Assembly (NCBI RefSeq): GCF_000472285.1
Contig: NZ_KI421413.1
Coordinates: forward strand, 100,087 to 164,086
DNA: 64,000 nucleotides
From: Desulfuromonas sp. TF
Lineage (GTDB): Bacteria; Desulfobacterota; Desulfuromonadia; Desulfuromonadales; ATBO01
Reading direction: 5' to 3'
Shown here piece after piece: positions 23,466-33,202 of this stretch (positions within the stretch are counted from its first letter, which is position 1; each line of letters begins with the position of its first letter). Below the pieces are notes generated by a model, which was given only the letters and a program-made list of their open reading frames with translations, made no database searches and was not told the origin of the DNA. A program made the position numbers and the translations under genes.

Positions 23466-25031
23466 GTGAAACGAGCCTCGTTCCCATCCATGAAGAAATC
23501 CTCAATTCCACAGGAGCCCCCACGGCTCCGATCCTTCGCCCTGCTCGTCGTCCTCTGCTCTTTTGCCGTCGGAATTCTTTTTTTCATCTTCGAGCACCTG
23601 CTGGTGATTCTGAGCGCAGACACAATTCTTTCGCCCTTTGTGCAAAACTATAGAGTCTGGCTCCTGCTCGCGTTCAGCGGTGTGATTCTCTTCGCCGTTA
23701 TCCGTCACTATGGAGGAGCTCTGAAGAGGGATGAGGAAACCATCGCCCATCTGGCTCATTATGATACGGTGACCCGGTTGCCTAATCGTGAGAGCTTTCA
23801 GGGACGACTCGAACAGGCGATCATCGATGCACGACGGGTCGGGGGGGAAGTGGAAGTTTCCTACCTCGATCTCGACCGCTTCCGGACCATTGTCCGGACC
23901 CTCGGCCTGTCCGTCGCACAAAATCTTCTGTGTGACGTCGCCGAGCGTCTGTCGAAGGCCATGGGCGAGGGGGAATTCCTGGCTCACGCCGGCGGCGATG
24001 AGTTCATGGTCCTGGTCTTCGAAGGCGGAGCGCCGGATAAGGCGAAAGGTCTGGCTTCGAGGCTCCTGGAGTCGATCCGGGCCCCTTTCGTTTTCGACGG
24101 ACAGGAACTGCATCTGGCGGTGAGTATCGGCATCGCCATTTATCCTCACGACGGTGAGGACAGCGAAGCTCTGTTGAAAAACGCCTATGCGGCCATGAAC
24201 CGGGCGAAGGAGATGGGAGGCAACCACTACCAGTTTTACTTCTCGGATCTGAGCGCGTATTCAACCCTCACTCTGCTGCTTGAAAATCGCCTGCGCCGTG
24301 CCCTCGAAGAGGAGGAATTCGTCCCCCTCTACCAGCCCCAGGTCAGCCTGGCTGACGGGCGGATTACCGGTATGGAGGTCCTGGTCAGCTGGAAGCATCC
24401 GGCTCATCCCGGGGTGACGCCTTCGGAGTTCATCCCTCTCGCCGAGGAAAGCGGTTTGATCGAACCGATCGGAGAGTGGATCCTTCGCACCGCCTGTCTT
24501 CAAAACCGCCGCTGGCAATTAGCAGGATTGCCGCCTTTGCGCGTGGCGGTGAACGTTTCCGCCCGGCAGTTCTGCCGGAGCAATCTGGTGGAACTGGTAA
24601 AGGAGGTTTTGGGCGTAACGGGACTGGAGGCCCGCTGGCTGGCTCTGGAGATCACCGAAACGGTTCTCATGCAGGATGTGGAGGAGACGATCAATACCCT
24701 GAACGGGCTGAAGGAGATCGGAGTGCACGTGACCGTTGATGATTTCGGCACCGGCTATTCTTCCCTGAGCTACCTGAAGCGTTTTCCGATCCAGACCCTC
24801 AAATTGGACAAGTCATTCGTGACCGGCATTCCTGTCGATGCCGATGCCACCGCTATAACCGCCGCCGTGATCGCCATGGCCCACGCCATGAGCCTGTCCG
24901 TTATTGCCGAGGGGGTGGAAAGGGAAGAACAATGGACCTATCTGGTCGAGAAAGGGTGCGACGAGGTTCAGGGGTACCTGGTGAGTCGACCGTTGCCCGC
25001 CGAGCAATTTGCCGTATTTCTGAGACGCTGA
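23466..25031 (+). CDS. Membrane GGDEF-EAL protein (c-di-GMP turnover)
   Basis: 521 residues. Two TM helices (about residues 22-50 and 65-83) enclose a short periplasmic loop. A GGDEF domain follows (about 95-255), with an intact AGGDEF at 174-179. The EAL domain (about 275-515) has its motif changed to EVLVSW instead of EALVRW. The other catalytic positions look kept: NVSARQF, EITETVLM, DDFGTGYSSLSY, LKLDKSF, AEGVE, QGY. So diguanylate cyclase activity is likely, while phosphodiesterase activity may be weak because the ExLxR arginine is Ser. Start GTG 23466 is uncertain; ATG 23490 is possible. Downstream of dgt by 54 bp. Confidence 0.88.
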   Translation: MKRASFPSMKKSSIPQEPPRLRSFALLVVLCSFAVGILFFIFEHLLVILSADTILSPFVQNYRVWLLLAFSGVILFAVIRHYGGALKRDEETIAHLAHYDTVTRLPNRESFQGRLEQAIIDARRVGGEVEVSYLDLDRFRTIVRTLGLSVAQNLLCDVAERLSKAMGEGEFLAHAGGDEFMVLVFEGGAPDKAKGLASRLLESIRAPFVFDGQELHLAVSIGIAIYPHDGEDSEALLKNAYAAMNRAKEMGGNHYQFYFSDLSAYSTLTLLLENRLRRALEEEEFVPLYQPQVSLADGRITGMEVLVSWKHPAHPGVTPSEFIPLAEESGLIEPIGEWILRTACLQNRRWQLAGLPPLRVAVNVSARQFCRSNLVELVKEVLGVTGLEARWLALEITETVLMQDVEETINTLNGLKEIGVHVTVDDFGTGYSSLSYLKRFPIQTLKLDKSFVTGIPVDADATAITAAVIAMAHAMSLSVIAEGVEREEQWTYLVEKGCDEVQGYLVSRPLPAEQFAVFLRR

Positions 25032-25106
25032 CGGAATTCCTTCATTTTCCAGTGACGCCCCGCGGTCGTCTGAGATGGGGTGTTCCCACCTCTCCGATGC
25101 CATCTC

Positions 25107-25400
25107 TCAGGGCAGCTCAACCTTCTCCTCAGGACTTCGGCGGAAAAGGAGAATGGTTCTGCCGAGGACCTGAACTACCGCCGCTCCGGTTCGCTCGGCC
25201 AGGATTCCGGCGGCTTCCTTGCGGTCCATGAGACATCCCTCCTGAATTTTGATCTTGATCAGTTCGTGGACGTCGAGCGCCTCCTCCGTCGATCTGATCA
25301 GCGATTCGCTGACTTCCTCCTTGCCAATCATCACCACGGGGTGAAGATGGTGCCCCAATCCGCGCAGGTGGCGGACCTGTTTGCCGGTAAGTTTCTGCAT
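25107..25400 (-). CDS. yhbY: YhbY-type CRM-domain RNA-binding protein
   Basis: 97 residues. KLTGKQVRHLRGLGHHLHPV, the GKEE loop (MIGKEEVSESL), IKIKIQE and GAAVVQVLGRTILLFRR are all CRS1/YhbY (CRM) features; the family associates with pre-50S ribosomal subunits. The start at 25400 (MQKLTG) gives the standard length; upstream in-frame codons have no homology. Confidence 0.9.
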   Translation of the reverse strand: MQKLTGKQVRHLRGLGHHLHPVVMIGKEEVSESLIRSTEEALDVHELIKIKIQEGCLMDRKEAAGILAERTGAAVVQVLGRTILLFRRSPEEKVELP

Positions 25401-25586
25401 GTTGTGTCCCTTCGGTAAGGTTCGGATCGACGGGAGTGAGTGTCCCGCCGGAATGCGGGGGATTATAGCCTGAAAAGAATCTCTGACAACAGAAATCATC
25501 AGAGCAGTGAACCTTCAAGAAATTTCGAAGGAACCCCTTCCAGACTTTTACGCCAGGCACAAATGGGTTGGAAAGTTGGTAAGGGT

Positions 25587-28500
25587 TCAGGCGAGACTTG
25601 CGGCCGTTTCCGTGGGAAGGGGCAAAGTGGAAGATGCGGCAGGGAAGGAAAATGTTTTCCCCCTCCTGAGCAGTTTGGTGAATTCTTCAGGCGGCACGGG
25701 CCTGCTCAAGAGGAAACCCTGTCCTTCATTGCATCCGAGAGATCTCAGAAATTCGAACTGCTCAGCGGTTTCCACTCCTTCGGCGATGACCGAGAGACCA
25801 ACTTCGTGTGCCATGGCTATGATGTGGCGGGCAATGTTTGCGTCATTGGTTTGGTGGGGCAGATTCTGGACGAAAGAGCGATCCATCTTCAACTGATCGA
25901 CCGGAAAATCTCTCAGATAGCTCAGGGAAGAATATCCGATCCCGAAGTCATCGATAGCCAGGGTGATGCCAACGTCATGCAGTTGACGGAATTTGCCGAC
26001 GGCCTCCTTGACATCCTCCATGACCACGCTCTCCGTGATTTCAAGATTGATCCATTTGGGATCAATCTTTGATTCGCTGACGATGTGGGTGACGACATCG
26101 GCGAATTTCGGATCCTGAAGCTGGGCTGCGGAAACGTTGATTCCCACACGCAGTGGAGCGAATCCTTCCTGTTGCCAGGTTTTGGCCTGGTAGCAGGCTG
26201 TCCGCAAGACCCATTCTCCAATAGGCGCGATGACACCAATTTGTTCAGCCAACGGGATGAATACGGAGGGTTGAATCATTTCACCGATTTCATGTTCCCA
26301 TCGAACAAGAGCTTCCATGCCGACAATCTTGCCGGTTTTGAAGCTCACCTGGGCCTGATAATGAACCCTCAATTCTTTCCGCTCGAGAACCCGGCGAAGG
26401 CTGTTCTCCATGGCCATTCGTTCCAGAGCTCTGGCGTTCATGGCAGGACTGTAGACCTGATAGTTATTCCTGCCGAGATCTTTTGCCCGATAGAGGGCTG
26501 TATCGGCGTTTTTGATCAGGGCATGAACGTCGTGGCAATCCCTCGGATACAGGGCAATGCCGATACTGCAAGTCATATAGATTTCATGCCCCTCGATCTG
26601 GAATGGAAAGCTCATGGCGCGGAGTATTTTATGGGCCACAAGGCTGATGTCGGATTCCTGCCTCACCTGGGTCACCAGAATATTGAATTCGTCTCCCCCG
26701 AAGCGGCCGATCGTGTCGCTGTCCCGCAGGCATTCTCGCAGCCGTTCGGTCACTGTTTTAAGCAACTGATCGCCGGCGGCGTGGCCTAGCGTATCGTTGA
26801 CGTTTTTGAAATGGTCGAGATCGAGAAAGAGCATGCCTATCATCTGCTGATTACGCATGGCGAAGTTCAATGACTGATGAGCTCTGTCGGCAAAAAGAAG
26901 ACGGTTGGGCAATCCCGTAAGGGGGTCATGGTAGGCCATGTGCTCGATGGTTTGTTCAGCCTTGACTCGGGCAGTGATATCCATGAGGGTCCCCAGTATC
27001 GCCGTTTGCCCTTCATAGGCTCCTTTTCCGCTAAGGACTTCGACATGAATCGGACTGCCGTCTTTTCTGATCCCGCGGAACTTGAACTGCAGATTGTTGA
27101 CTTCGCCGAGCATCTGTCGACGAAGGTTGCCATCGACCAGAACCCGGTCCTCCTGGGCGACCAGGTCTGTCAGCTTAAGACCGGGCGTCAGTTCTTCGAT
27201 CCGGTAGCCGAAAATCTCGGCAAAACGCGGATTGACATAAGAGAGGCGGTCTCCGGTAAGAAAATAGACTCCCACCAGTGTTTTTTCCACAAGGAAGCGA
27301 TATTTGGATTCGGCCATCTCCAGTTTGGATACAAGTTCTTCGATCCTCTTCCGCCTGTCCATTTCAACCCTGAGTTTGCGTCCGACGGTAAAAACCTCCC
27401 AGTTGCGTTGGGCCATAATGTCATCGAACACTTTTTCCGATTCAGTCCCCACTTTTTGTGATTCTCGGTAGTTCCTTTCCAACTCGTCGGCAAGCGCCTG
27501 AAAATTCCTCACCAGTGAGCCCACATCGGTTCCATCGGAATCCGGCCAGGCGACGGGAAGGTTCGACTTGAGACGATCCGGGAGATTGGTGGTGACCCGC
27601 GCAAGATCTTCAAGGGGAGCGGTTATTTTTCTGTTGATATTCCTGACCAGGAATAAAGCCAGAAGGGCAGGGGCAAGCATGATCGCCATACCGCCGGCCA
27701 CCGATCTTTTCAGATAGGTGCTGTGCAGTCCGGAGGGGAATTCAATAACCGTTTTCCAGAAAAAGGAGGTTTCCGAGCGGGATTCCGGCGGCAGAACCGC
27801 ACGCCAGGAGGGGAGGGCCGTAAAACGCTGATGCGAAGGTTCCCACAGATAGCCTGCGCCGGCGAGTGAAGGGGTGATTTTTTTCGAATTCTGAAAATAA
27901 TCCTCCATGGGAGGACGGTTCGGGTCGGTACTGGCGATGATTCTGCCGTTCGGATCCAGAAGGGTGATATGGAAGGGGCCACGTAGAGGAAACTCTTCAA
28001 GAAGTTGAACGAGTGCATGGTTGTCCACAGCGCCTTGCCGGTGCCTGGATCCTAGAAAGTTGTCCAAGGCCAGGCATTGTCCCACCATTTCGGCCTCCAG
28101 GTCAGCGCTGAAGAAGTCTCTGGGGCCATTGAGGTTGAGCAGAATCATCAGCAGGACGGGCAGGATAAAACAACCAGCCACGAGGTTGAACTGTGTCTCC
28201 CAGAGCGTTTGAAACATACGCTCCCGCCACTGCAGCAGTGGCGAAAAGCGAAGGAGGAGGGTGGCTGCAAGGGCATTGAAGAGCCCGTTGGCAAAAGGTA
28301 TTAGCATTGGAAGGAGGAGGGCGTCCATGGGCATCCGGAGGAAAACGCTGTGGTTCAGCCACATCAGCGGTAGTCCGAAGAATAACCAGAAGATGGCGCC
28401 GGCATAAAGGAGGTTCCGCATCCCCCGCTGCAGAAGCATTCCGACAACCAGCGCCTCCATGATCAGTAGAAGAGCGGCTGCCAGATTGCTCCATAGAACG

Positions 28501-28679
28501 AAAGTGCAGGTCGCGGCAAGGAGGGCCGCTGCAAGTCCCCATCGGGTGCCGTAAAGACGCACAGTCAGCAGAATGGCAATCCCGGCGAGGGAAACTTCGC
28601 CGATAGAGGATATGGCAGGAGAGAAGAAAGTGGCCGCCAGGGCCGCTACGAGCAGGACGCCGAACATGAGAAATTGCAA
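25587..28679 (-). CDS. Multi-domain sensor: MASE-like membrane region, extracytoplasmic domain, HAMP, PAS, GGDEF, EAL
   Basis: 1030 residues. About five hydrophobic helices occupy residues 1-150 and another lies near 165-183. A periplasmic segment of about 150 residues follows, then a TM near 345-365 (GGMAIMLAPALLALFLVRNI) and a HAMP-like linker (NRKITAPLEDLARV). A coiled coil leads to PAS (YRFLVEKTLVGVYFL... FGYRIEEL), GGDEF (FGGDEFNIL, intact) and EAL (MEALVRWEH, intact, with NVSAAQL, EITESVVM, DDFGIGYSS, AEGVET, GQGF). Both cyclase and phosphodiesterase activities are possible. On the minus strand TTGACA (28767-28772) lies 16 bp from a weak TACGTT, a possible promoter. It probably senses an external or membrane signal to set c-di-GMP. 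Confidence 0.9.
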   Translation of the reverse strand: MQFLMFGVLLVAALAATFFSPAISSIGEVSLAGIAILLTVRLYGTRWGLAAALLAATCTFVLWSNLAAALLLIMEALVVGMLLQRGMRNLLYAGAIFWLFFGLPLMWLNHSVFLRMPMDALLLPMLIPFANGLFNALAATLLLRFSPLLQWRERMFQTLWETQFNLVAGCFILPVLLMILLNLNGPRDFFSADLEAEMVGQCLALDNFLGSRHRQGAVDNHALVQLLEEFPLRGPFHITLLDPNGRIIASTDPNRPPMEDYFQNSKKITPSLAGAGYLWEPSHQRFTALPSWRAVLPPESRSETSFFWKTVIEFPSGLHSTYLKRSVAGGMAIMLAPALLALFLVRNINRKITAPLEDLARVTTNLPDRLKSNLPVAWPDSDGTDVGSLVRNFQALADELERNYRESQKVGTESEKVFDDIMAQRNWEVFTVGRKLRVEMDRRKRIEELVSKLEMAESKYRFLVEKTLVGVYFLTGDRLSYVNPRFAEIFGYRIEELTPGLKLTDLVAQEDRVLVDGNLRRQMLGEVNNLQFKFRGIRKDGSPIHVEVLSGKGAYEGQTAILGTLMDITARVKAEQTIEHMAYHDPLTGLPNRLLFADRAHQSLNFAMRNQQMIGMLFLDLDHFKNVNDTLGHAAGDQLLKTVTERLRECLRDSDTIGRFGGDEFNILVTQVRQESDISLVAHKILRAMSFPFQIEGHEIYMTCSIGIALYPRDCHDVHALIKNADTALYRAKDLGRNNYQVYSPAMNARALERMAMENSLRRVLERKELRVHYQAQVSFKTGKIVGMEALVRWEHEIGEMIQPSVFIPLAEQIGVIAPIGEWVLRTACYQAKTWQQEGFAPLRVGINVSAAQLQDPKFADVVTHIVSESKIDPKWINLEITESVVMEDVKEAVGKFRQLHDVGITLAIDDFGIGYSSLSYLRDFPVDQLKMDRSFVQNLPHQTNDANIARHIIAMAHEVGLSVIAEGVETAEQFEFLRSLGCNEGQGFLLSRPVPPEEFTKLLRRGKTFSFPAASSTLPLPTETAASLA

Positions 28680-28930
28680 TCTCCTTGAATTTCAATTGCA
28701 CGAAATCAGCTGAACACAATCAATTAAAAAAACTCCACTTTAAAAACGTATCCTATTCATTATGTTTGTCAATGAGTTGGAACGAACAGGCCGTATCCTG
28801 AAAAACCACGAAGGGTTCACGTGCAACGGAACGAGATCGGTCAACCCCCTTTTGCCTTTACATTCGGGGAGATTTTCTATATTTTAGGAGATTGCGTCTG
28901 TAAGCAATAAACTGATAAAAAAAGAGGAAT

Positions 28931-30736
28931 ATGGACCAGAAGCTGATCCGGAATTTTTCAATAATTGCCCATATCGATCATGGCAAATCGACCCTGGCCG
29001 ACCGCCTGCTGGAGGCCACCGGAACCCTGACCGCGAGGGAGAAAACAGACCAGTTTCTTGACAAAATGGACCTGGAACGCGAGCGGGGAATCACCATCAA
29101 GGCCCAGGCGGTGCGCCTTGCCTATCGGGCTGACGACGGGAAGGATTATATTCTCAACCTCATTGACACTCCCGGTCACGTCGACTTCACCTATGAGGTG
29201 AGCCGCTCGCTGACCGCCTGCGAAGGAGCGACCCTGGTGGTCGACGCCTCTCAGGGGGTGGAAGCACAGACCCTGGCGAACGTCTATCTGGCGATAGATC
29301 AGAATCTGGAGGTATTTCCCGTACTGAACAAGATCGACCTGCCTGGCGCCGATCCGGCACGGGTAAAGGAGGAAATCGAGGAGATCATCGGTCTGGACAC
29401 TTCGGATGCCGTAGAGGCCAGCGCCAAAGAGGGAATCGGGATCCATGAGATCCTCGAATCGATCGTGCGGAAGGTGCCGGCCCCGACGGGTGATCCCGAT
29501 GCCCCCCTGAAAGCTCTTATCTTCGACTCCTGGTACGATCCCTATCAGGGCGTGATCATTCTGGTGCGGATTTTCGACGGCGTTCTGAAGAAGGGCGACA
29601 AGATCCAGCTCATGGCGAATAAGAAGACCCAGGAGGTTCTCAAGGTGGGCGTTTTCGCTCCCCATCCCCTGGAAGTTCCTGGACTTGGAGCCGGCGAGGT
29701 CGGGTTCGTCATCGCCGGGATCAAGGTGGTTCAGGATGCCAAGGTCGGCGACACCATCACCCACCTGCACCGTCCCACCGAGGCGGCGCTGCCGGGCTTC
29801 AAGGAAGTCAAGCCCATGGTTTTCTCCGGCCTCTATCCGATCGACTCCGGCGAATACGACAGCCTGCGCGACGCCCTCGAGAAGCTGAGGCTGAACGACG
29901 CCTCCTTTTCCTTTGAGCCGGAGAATTCGCTGGCTCTTGGTTTCGGTTTCCGCTGCGGTTTCCTGGGCCTGCTGCACATGGAGATCATTCAGGAGAGACT
30001 CGAGCGGGAGTTCGGAGTCGACCTGATAACCACAGCCCCCACCGTCGTCTACAAGGTGACCACCGTCAAAGGGGAACAGTTGCGGGTGGAAAGCGCCAAC
30101 ATGCTTCCCGATATTCAGTATATTGAGCGCATTCTGGAGCCTTTCATTCTCGCTTCGATCCACGTCCCCAACGAATTCGTGGGGGCGGTGCTCGCTCTCT
30201 GCGAAGAGAAGCGCGGGACGCAGCGGGAAATCAAGTATTTGACCGCCAATCGGGTCATGGTCGTCTATGAACTGCCTCTCAACGAAATCGTCCTCGACTT
30301 TTTCGACAGGCTCAAATCGATCACCCGCGGTTATGCTTCCCTCGACTACGAGCACCTTGATTTCCGCGAAAGCCAGTTGGTGCGGCTCAACGTTCTGATC
30401 AACGGCGAAGCGGTAGACGCCCTCTCCCTGATCGTTCACCGCGACAAAGCCCAGTACCGGGGGCGGGAACTGGCGTCGAAAATGAAGGAATTCATCCCCC
30501 GCCAGCAGTACGAGGTCGCCATCCAGGCCGCGATCGGCACTAAGGTGATCGCCCGCGAGACGGTCAAGGCGCTGCGCAAGGATGTCACCGCCAAATGTTA
30601 CGGAGGCGACATCACCCGCAAACGCAAACTTCTGGAGAAGCAGAAGGAAGGCAAGAAAAGAATGAAGCAGGTCGGCAGCGTCGAGCTTCCCCAGGAAGCC
30701 TTCCTGGCTATTCTCAAGGTGAAAGAATCGAAATAA
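28931..30736 (+). CDS. lepA: Elongation factor 4 (LepA)
   Basis: 601 residues, full length. G1 is [10 protein letters not shown], the switch II region [12 protein letters not shown] and G4 NKIDLPGA. The LepA-specific C-terminal domain is present (ends [14 protein letters not shown]). It is a translational GTPase that acts on stalled ribosomes and in 30S biogenesis. AGAGGA precedes ATG 28931. The stop overlaps the lepB start by 1 nt (TAATG), the widespread lepA-lepB pairing. Confidence 0.97.
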   Translation: MDQKLIRNFSIIAHIDHGKSTLADRLLEATGTLTAREKTDQFLDKMDLERERGITIKAQAVRLAYRADDGKDYILNLIDTPGHVDFTYEVSRSLTACEGATLVVDASQGVEAQTLANVYLAIDQNLEVFPVLNKIDLPGADPARVKEEIEEIIGLDTSDAVEASAKEGIGIHEILESIVRKVPAPTGDPDAPLKALIFDSWYDPYQGVIILVRIFDGVLKKGDKIQLMANKKTQEVLKVGVFAPHPLEVPGLGAGEVGFVIAGIKVVQDAKVGDTITHLHRPTEAALPGFKEVKPMVFSGLYPIDSGEYDSLRDALEKLRLNDASFSFEPENSLALGFGFRCGFLGLLHMEIIQERLEREFGVDLITTAPTVVYKVTTVKGEQLRVESANMLPDIQYIERILEPFILASIHVPNEFVGAVLALCEEKRGTQREIKYLTANRVMVVYELPLNEIVLDFFDRLKSITRGYASLDYEHLDFRESQLVRLNVLINGEAVDALSLIVHRDKAQYRGRELASKMKEFIPRQQYEVAIQAAIGTKVIARETVKALRKDVTAKCYGGDITRKRKLLEKQKEGKKRMKQVGSVELPQEAFLAILKVKESK

Positions 30737-31413
30737 TGACCAAGAATACGAAAATGATAAAAGCCGAGTGGCCCGATGAAAAACAAAAGACGAAAAAGCC
30801 GTGGTATCGGGAATATTCCGAGGCGCTGATCGTCGCCGCAATTCTGGCGCTGATCATCCGCACCTTCGTTGTTCAGGCCTTCAAAATCCCCTCGGGCTCC
30901 ATGGAGGATACCCTCCTCATCGGCGACCACCTGCTGGTCAACAAGTTCATTTACGGAATGCAGGTACCTTTTAGCGATACCCGGTTTCTTTCGCTGCGTC
31001 ATCCCGAGCGGGGAGATATCATCGTTTTTGAATTTCCCGACGATGAGGACAAATCGTATTTCAAGCGCCGCGATTTCATTAAACGGGTGATCGGAACTCC
31101 GGGCGACACCGTGGAGGTTCGCGACAAGAAAGTCTACGTCAACGGCGAGCTTTATCGGATCCCTCAGGAAGTTCACAAGGACCCGGGTTTGCAGCCCCCC
31201 AATTACGGTCCGCGGGACTTCACAGGTCCCGTCAAGGTACCGCCTGGGCAGTACTTTGTCATGGGAGATAATCGCGACCATTCCTATGACAGTCGATTCT
31301 GGGGATTCGTCGAGGAGTCCAAGATCAAGGGGCTGGCTTTCATCAAGTACTGGTCCTGGGACCGCGAAGAAAACTGGCCTCGCTGGGCCCGGATAGGCCA
31401 TCCGATCAAGTAA
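30736..31413 (+). CDS. lepB: Signal peptidase I
   Basis: 225 residues. A single N-terminal TM (about 30-48, ALIVAAILALIIRTFVVQAF) is followed by the catalytic Ser in IPSGSMEDTL (about 56) and the catalytic Lys in RDFIKRVIGTPGD (about 115). GDNRDHSYDSR is the conserved box E. It cleaves signal peptides of exported proteins at the outer face of the inner membrane. Start ATG 30736 overlaps the lepA stop. Confidence 0.96.
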   Translation: MTKNTKMIKAEWPDEKQKTKKPWYREYSEALIVAAILALIIRTFVVQAFKIPSGSMEDTLLIGDHLLVNKFIYGMQVPFSDTRFLSLRHPERGDIIVFEFPDDEDKSYFKRRDFIKRVIGTPGDTVEVRDKKVYVNGELYRIPQEVHKDPGLQPPNYGPRDFTGPVKVPPGQYFVMGDNRDHSYDSRFWGFVEESKIKGLAFIKYWSWDREENWPRWARIGHPIK

Positions 31414-31437
31414 GGGATCCTGGCCGGATTTTTGTAT

Positions 31438-31466
31438 TTGACTTCCCTGAACGGTCCCGATATAGT
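31438..31466 (+). promoter_or_regulatory. Sigma-70-type promoter of the pyr operon
   Basis: TTGACT (31438-31443), 17-bp spacer, TATAGT (31461-31466). Transcription would begin near 31473, giving a leader of about 160 nt that contains the PyrR hairpin and terminator. Confidence 0.85.
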
Positions 31467-31494
31467 GCCTCGAATTACGGGACGTCCCTTTTAA

Positions 31495-31514
31495 GTTAAT
31501 CCAGAGAGATTAAC
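31495..31514 (+). promoter_or_regulatory. PyrR-binding RNA hairpin
   Basis: A perfect 7-bp stem, GTTAATC (31495-31501) with GATTAAC (31508-31514), closing the hexaloop CAGAGA. AATCCAGAGAGATT matches the PyrR consensus ARUCCAGAGAGGYU closely. In Firmicutes, PyrR with UMP stabilises this anti-antiterminator so the downstream terminator forms. The gene after the terminator is pyrR itself. Confidence 0.85.
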
Positions 31515-31563
31515 AAAGGTGGTTCAAGTGGAGCAACGACAGATTGGTCGCAGTGTATTCAGG

Positions 31564-31598
31564 TACCTTTTCGCCTTAAGGCGGAGAGGTATTTTTTT
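31564..31598 (+). terminator. Attenuation terminator upstream of pyrR
   Basis: A 12-bp stem (31564-31575 with 31580-31591, two G-U pairs) with a TTAA loop, directly followed by a run of T to 31598. It lies in the leader before the pyrR start and should stop transcription when pyrimidines are plentiful. Confidence 0.85.
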
Positions 31599-31631
31599 GT
31601 GCCTGTAACGCGTCGTGAAGGAGGATCGGGG

Positions 31632-32168
31632 ATGGCAAAAACGGAAACCGTTATTCTGGATCAGGCCGGCGTCAGCCGGGCGCTGACCCGCATCGCACAC
31701 GAGATTCTGGAAAGGAACAAGGGAGTCGCCGACCTTGCCCTGGTTGGTATCCGCACCGGCGGAGACCATCTTGCCGAAATGCTGCGCCGGCGCATCCTCG
31801 AGATCGAGGGAGAGGAACTGCCCCTCGGCGCGGTGGATATCACCATGTACAGGGACGATCTCGACTCCCGGGGGAGCCTGCCCATGGGCAAGACAGAAAT
31901 CCCCTTTTCTCTTGATGATAAGAGAATCATTCTGGTGGACGACGTTCTCTATACCGGCCGGACTATCCGCGCCGCGATGGATGCTCTGATCGATTTCGGC
32001 CGTCCCCGCAGCATCCAACTGGCGGTGCTGGTCGATCGCGGCCATCGGGAACTCCCGATTCGCCCGGACTATATCGGTCGCAACACGCCGACCTCCCGGG
32101 AGGAGCAGGTCAAGGTAGAGTTCGATAAGAATCATGTTCCGATCGAGGTTCGCCTCATCAAACCGTGA
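31632..32168 (+). CDS. pyrR: PyrR, pyrimidine operon attenuator protein / uracil phosphoribosyltransferase
   Basis: 178 residues. The PRPP-binding loop is [12 protein letters not shown] near residue 99. [13 protein letters not shown] and the C-terminal VEVRLIKP-type ending are PyrR-like. It binds pyr leader RNA in a UMP-dependent way and has some uracil phosphoribosyltransferase activity. ATG 31632 follows AAGGAGG (31618-31624). First gene of the pyrimidine operon and probably autoregulated through the hairpin at 31495. Confidence 0.94.
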   Translation: MAKTETVILDQAGVSRALTRIAHEILERNKGVADLALVGIRTGGDHLAEMLRRRILEIEGEELPLGAVDITMYRDDLDSRGSLPMGKTEIPFSLDDKRIILVDDVLYTGRTIRAAMDALIDFGRPRSIQLAVLVDRGHRELPIRPDYIGRNTPTSREEQVKVEFDKNHVPIEVRLIKP

Positions 32169-32222
32169 AGGTGAGAACTCCTCACATCTTGCGCCAAATC
32201 GTTCTTCACAAGGGAGGTTTTC

Positions 32223-33158
32223 ATGTCGTTCCCCCATAAACACATCCTCGGTATCGAGCACTTGTCGAAAGAGGACATCGACCTGATTCTGAATACCGCC
32301 GAAAGCTTCAAGGAGGTCAATCTACGGGACATCAAAAAGGTTCCGACCCTGCGCGGCAAAACGGTCATCAATCTCTTCTACGAGGCCAGCACGCGCACCC
32401 GCACCTCCTTTGAGATCGCCGGCAAGCGGATGTCCGCCGACACCATCAACATCAGCGCCTCGGCCTCCTCGGTAGTCAAAGGGGAGACTCTTGAAGACAC
32501 CGCCAAAAACATCGAGGCGATGAATCCGGACATCATCGTCATTCGCCACGCCGCCTCAGGAGCGCCGCATTATCTGGCCAAGCGTCTCAACTGCTCCATC
32601 ATCAATGCCGGAGACGGCGCCCACGAGCATCCCAGCCAGGCCTTGCTCGACCTCTTCACAATCCGGGAGCACAAAGGAAAGATCGAAGGACTGACGGTAG
32701 CCATCGTCGGCGATATCACCCACAGCCGCGTGGTGCGCTCCAATATCTACGCTTTGAATAAAATGGGAGCCACTGTGCGGGTGGCCGGTCCCGGAACCAT
32801 GATTCCCCCGGGCATCGAGCGTTTAGGAGTGCAGGTCTTTCACAACATCAACGAAGCCATCAAGGATGCCGACGTGGTGATGATGTTGCGCATCCAACTG
32901 GAGCGACAGGGGAAAACCCTGGTGCCTACACTGCGCGAATACTCGCAGTTCTTCGGACTGAATATCGAGAATCTGAAGCTGGCCAAGCCCGACGCCATCG
33001 TCATGCATCCGGGGCCGATGAACCGGGGTGTGGAGATCTCCTCCTACGTCGCCGACGGCAGCCAGAACGTCATTCTCGACCAGGTGGAAAACGGCGTGGC
33101 CGTACGCATGGCTCTTCTCTACCTGCTGGCGGGGAGCGAGGAAGCAAGGGAAGCCTAA
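32223..33158 (+). CDS. pyrB: Aspartate carbamoyltransferase catalytic subunit
   Basis: 311 residues. The carbamoyl-phosphate loop is [11 protein letters not shown]; the swap-loop region [16 protein letters not shown] and [12 protein letters not shown] are conserved; [12 protein letters not shown] lies near the C-terminus. It makes carbamoyl-aspartate from carbamoyl phosphate and aspartate. No pyrI regulatory subunit is present, consistent with PyrR control. GGGAGG ribosome-binding site. Confidence 0.96.
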   Translation: MSFPHKHILGIEHLSKEDIDLILNTAESFKEVNLRDIKKVPTLRGKTVINLFYEASTRTRTSFEIAGKRMSADTINISASASSVVKGETLEDTAKNIEAMNPDIIVIRHAASGAPHYLAKRLNCSIINAGDGAHEHPSQALLDLFTIREHKGKIEGLTVAIVGDITHSRVVRSNIYALNKMGATVRVAGPGTMIPPGIERLGVQVFHNINEAIKDADVVMMLRIQLERQGKTLVPTLREYSQFFGLNIENLKLAKPDAIVMHPGPMNRGVEISSYVADGSQNVILDQVENGVAVRMALLYLLAGSEEAREA

Positions 33159-33202
33159 GAGCGGAATGTCCTATCCTTTCTTTTGCATACAAGAGGTGTG
33201 AA

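Noticed and set aside
23412-28930. c-di-GMP (GEMM) riboswitch near the GGDEF-EAL genes
   Set aside because: The conserved aptamer core was not found in any intergenic space of the window.
28958-30841. A 627-codon minus-strand open frame opposite lepA
   Set aside because: Antisense to a full-length, highly conserved lepA; no motifs and no ribosome-binding site.
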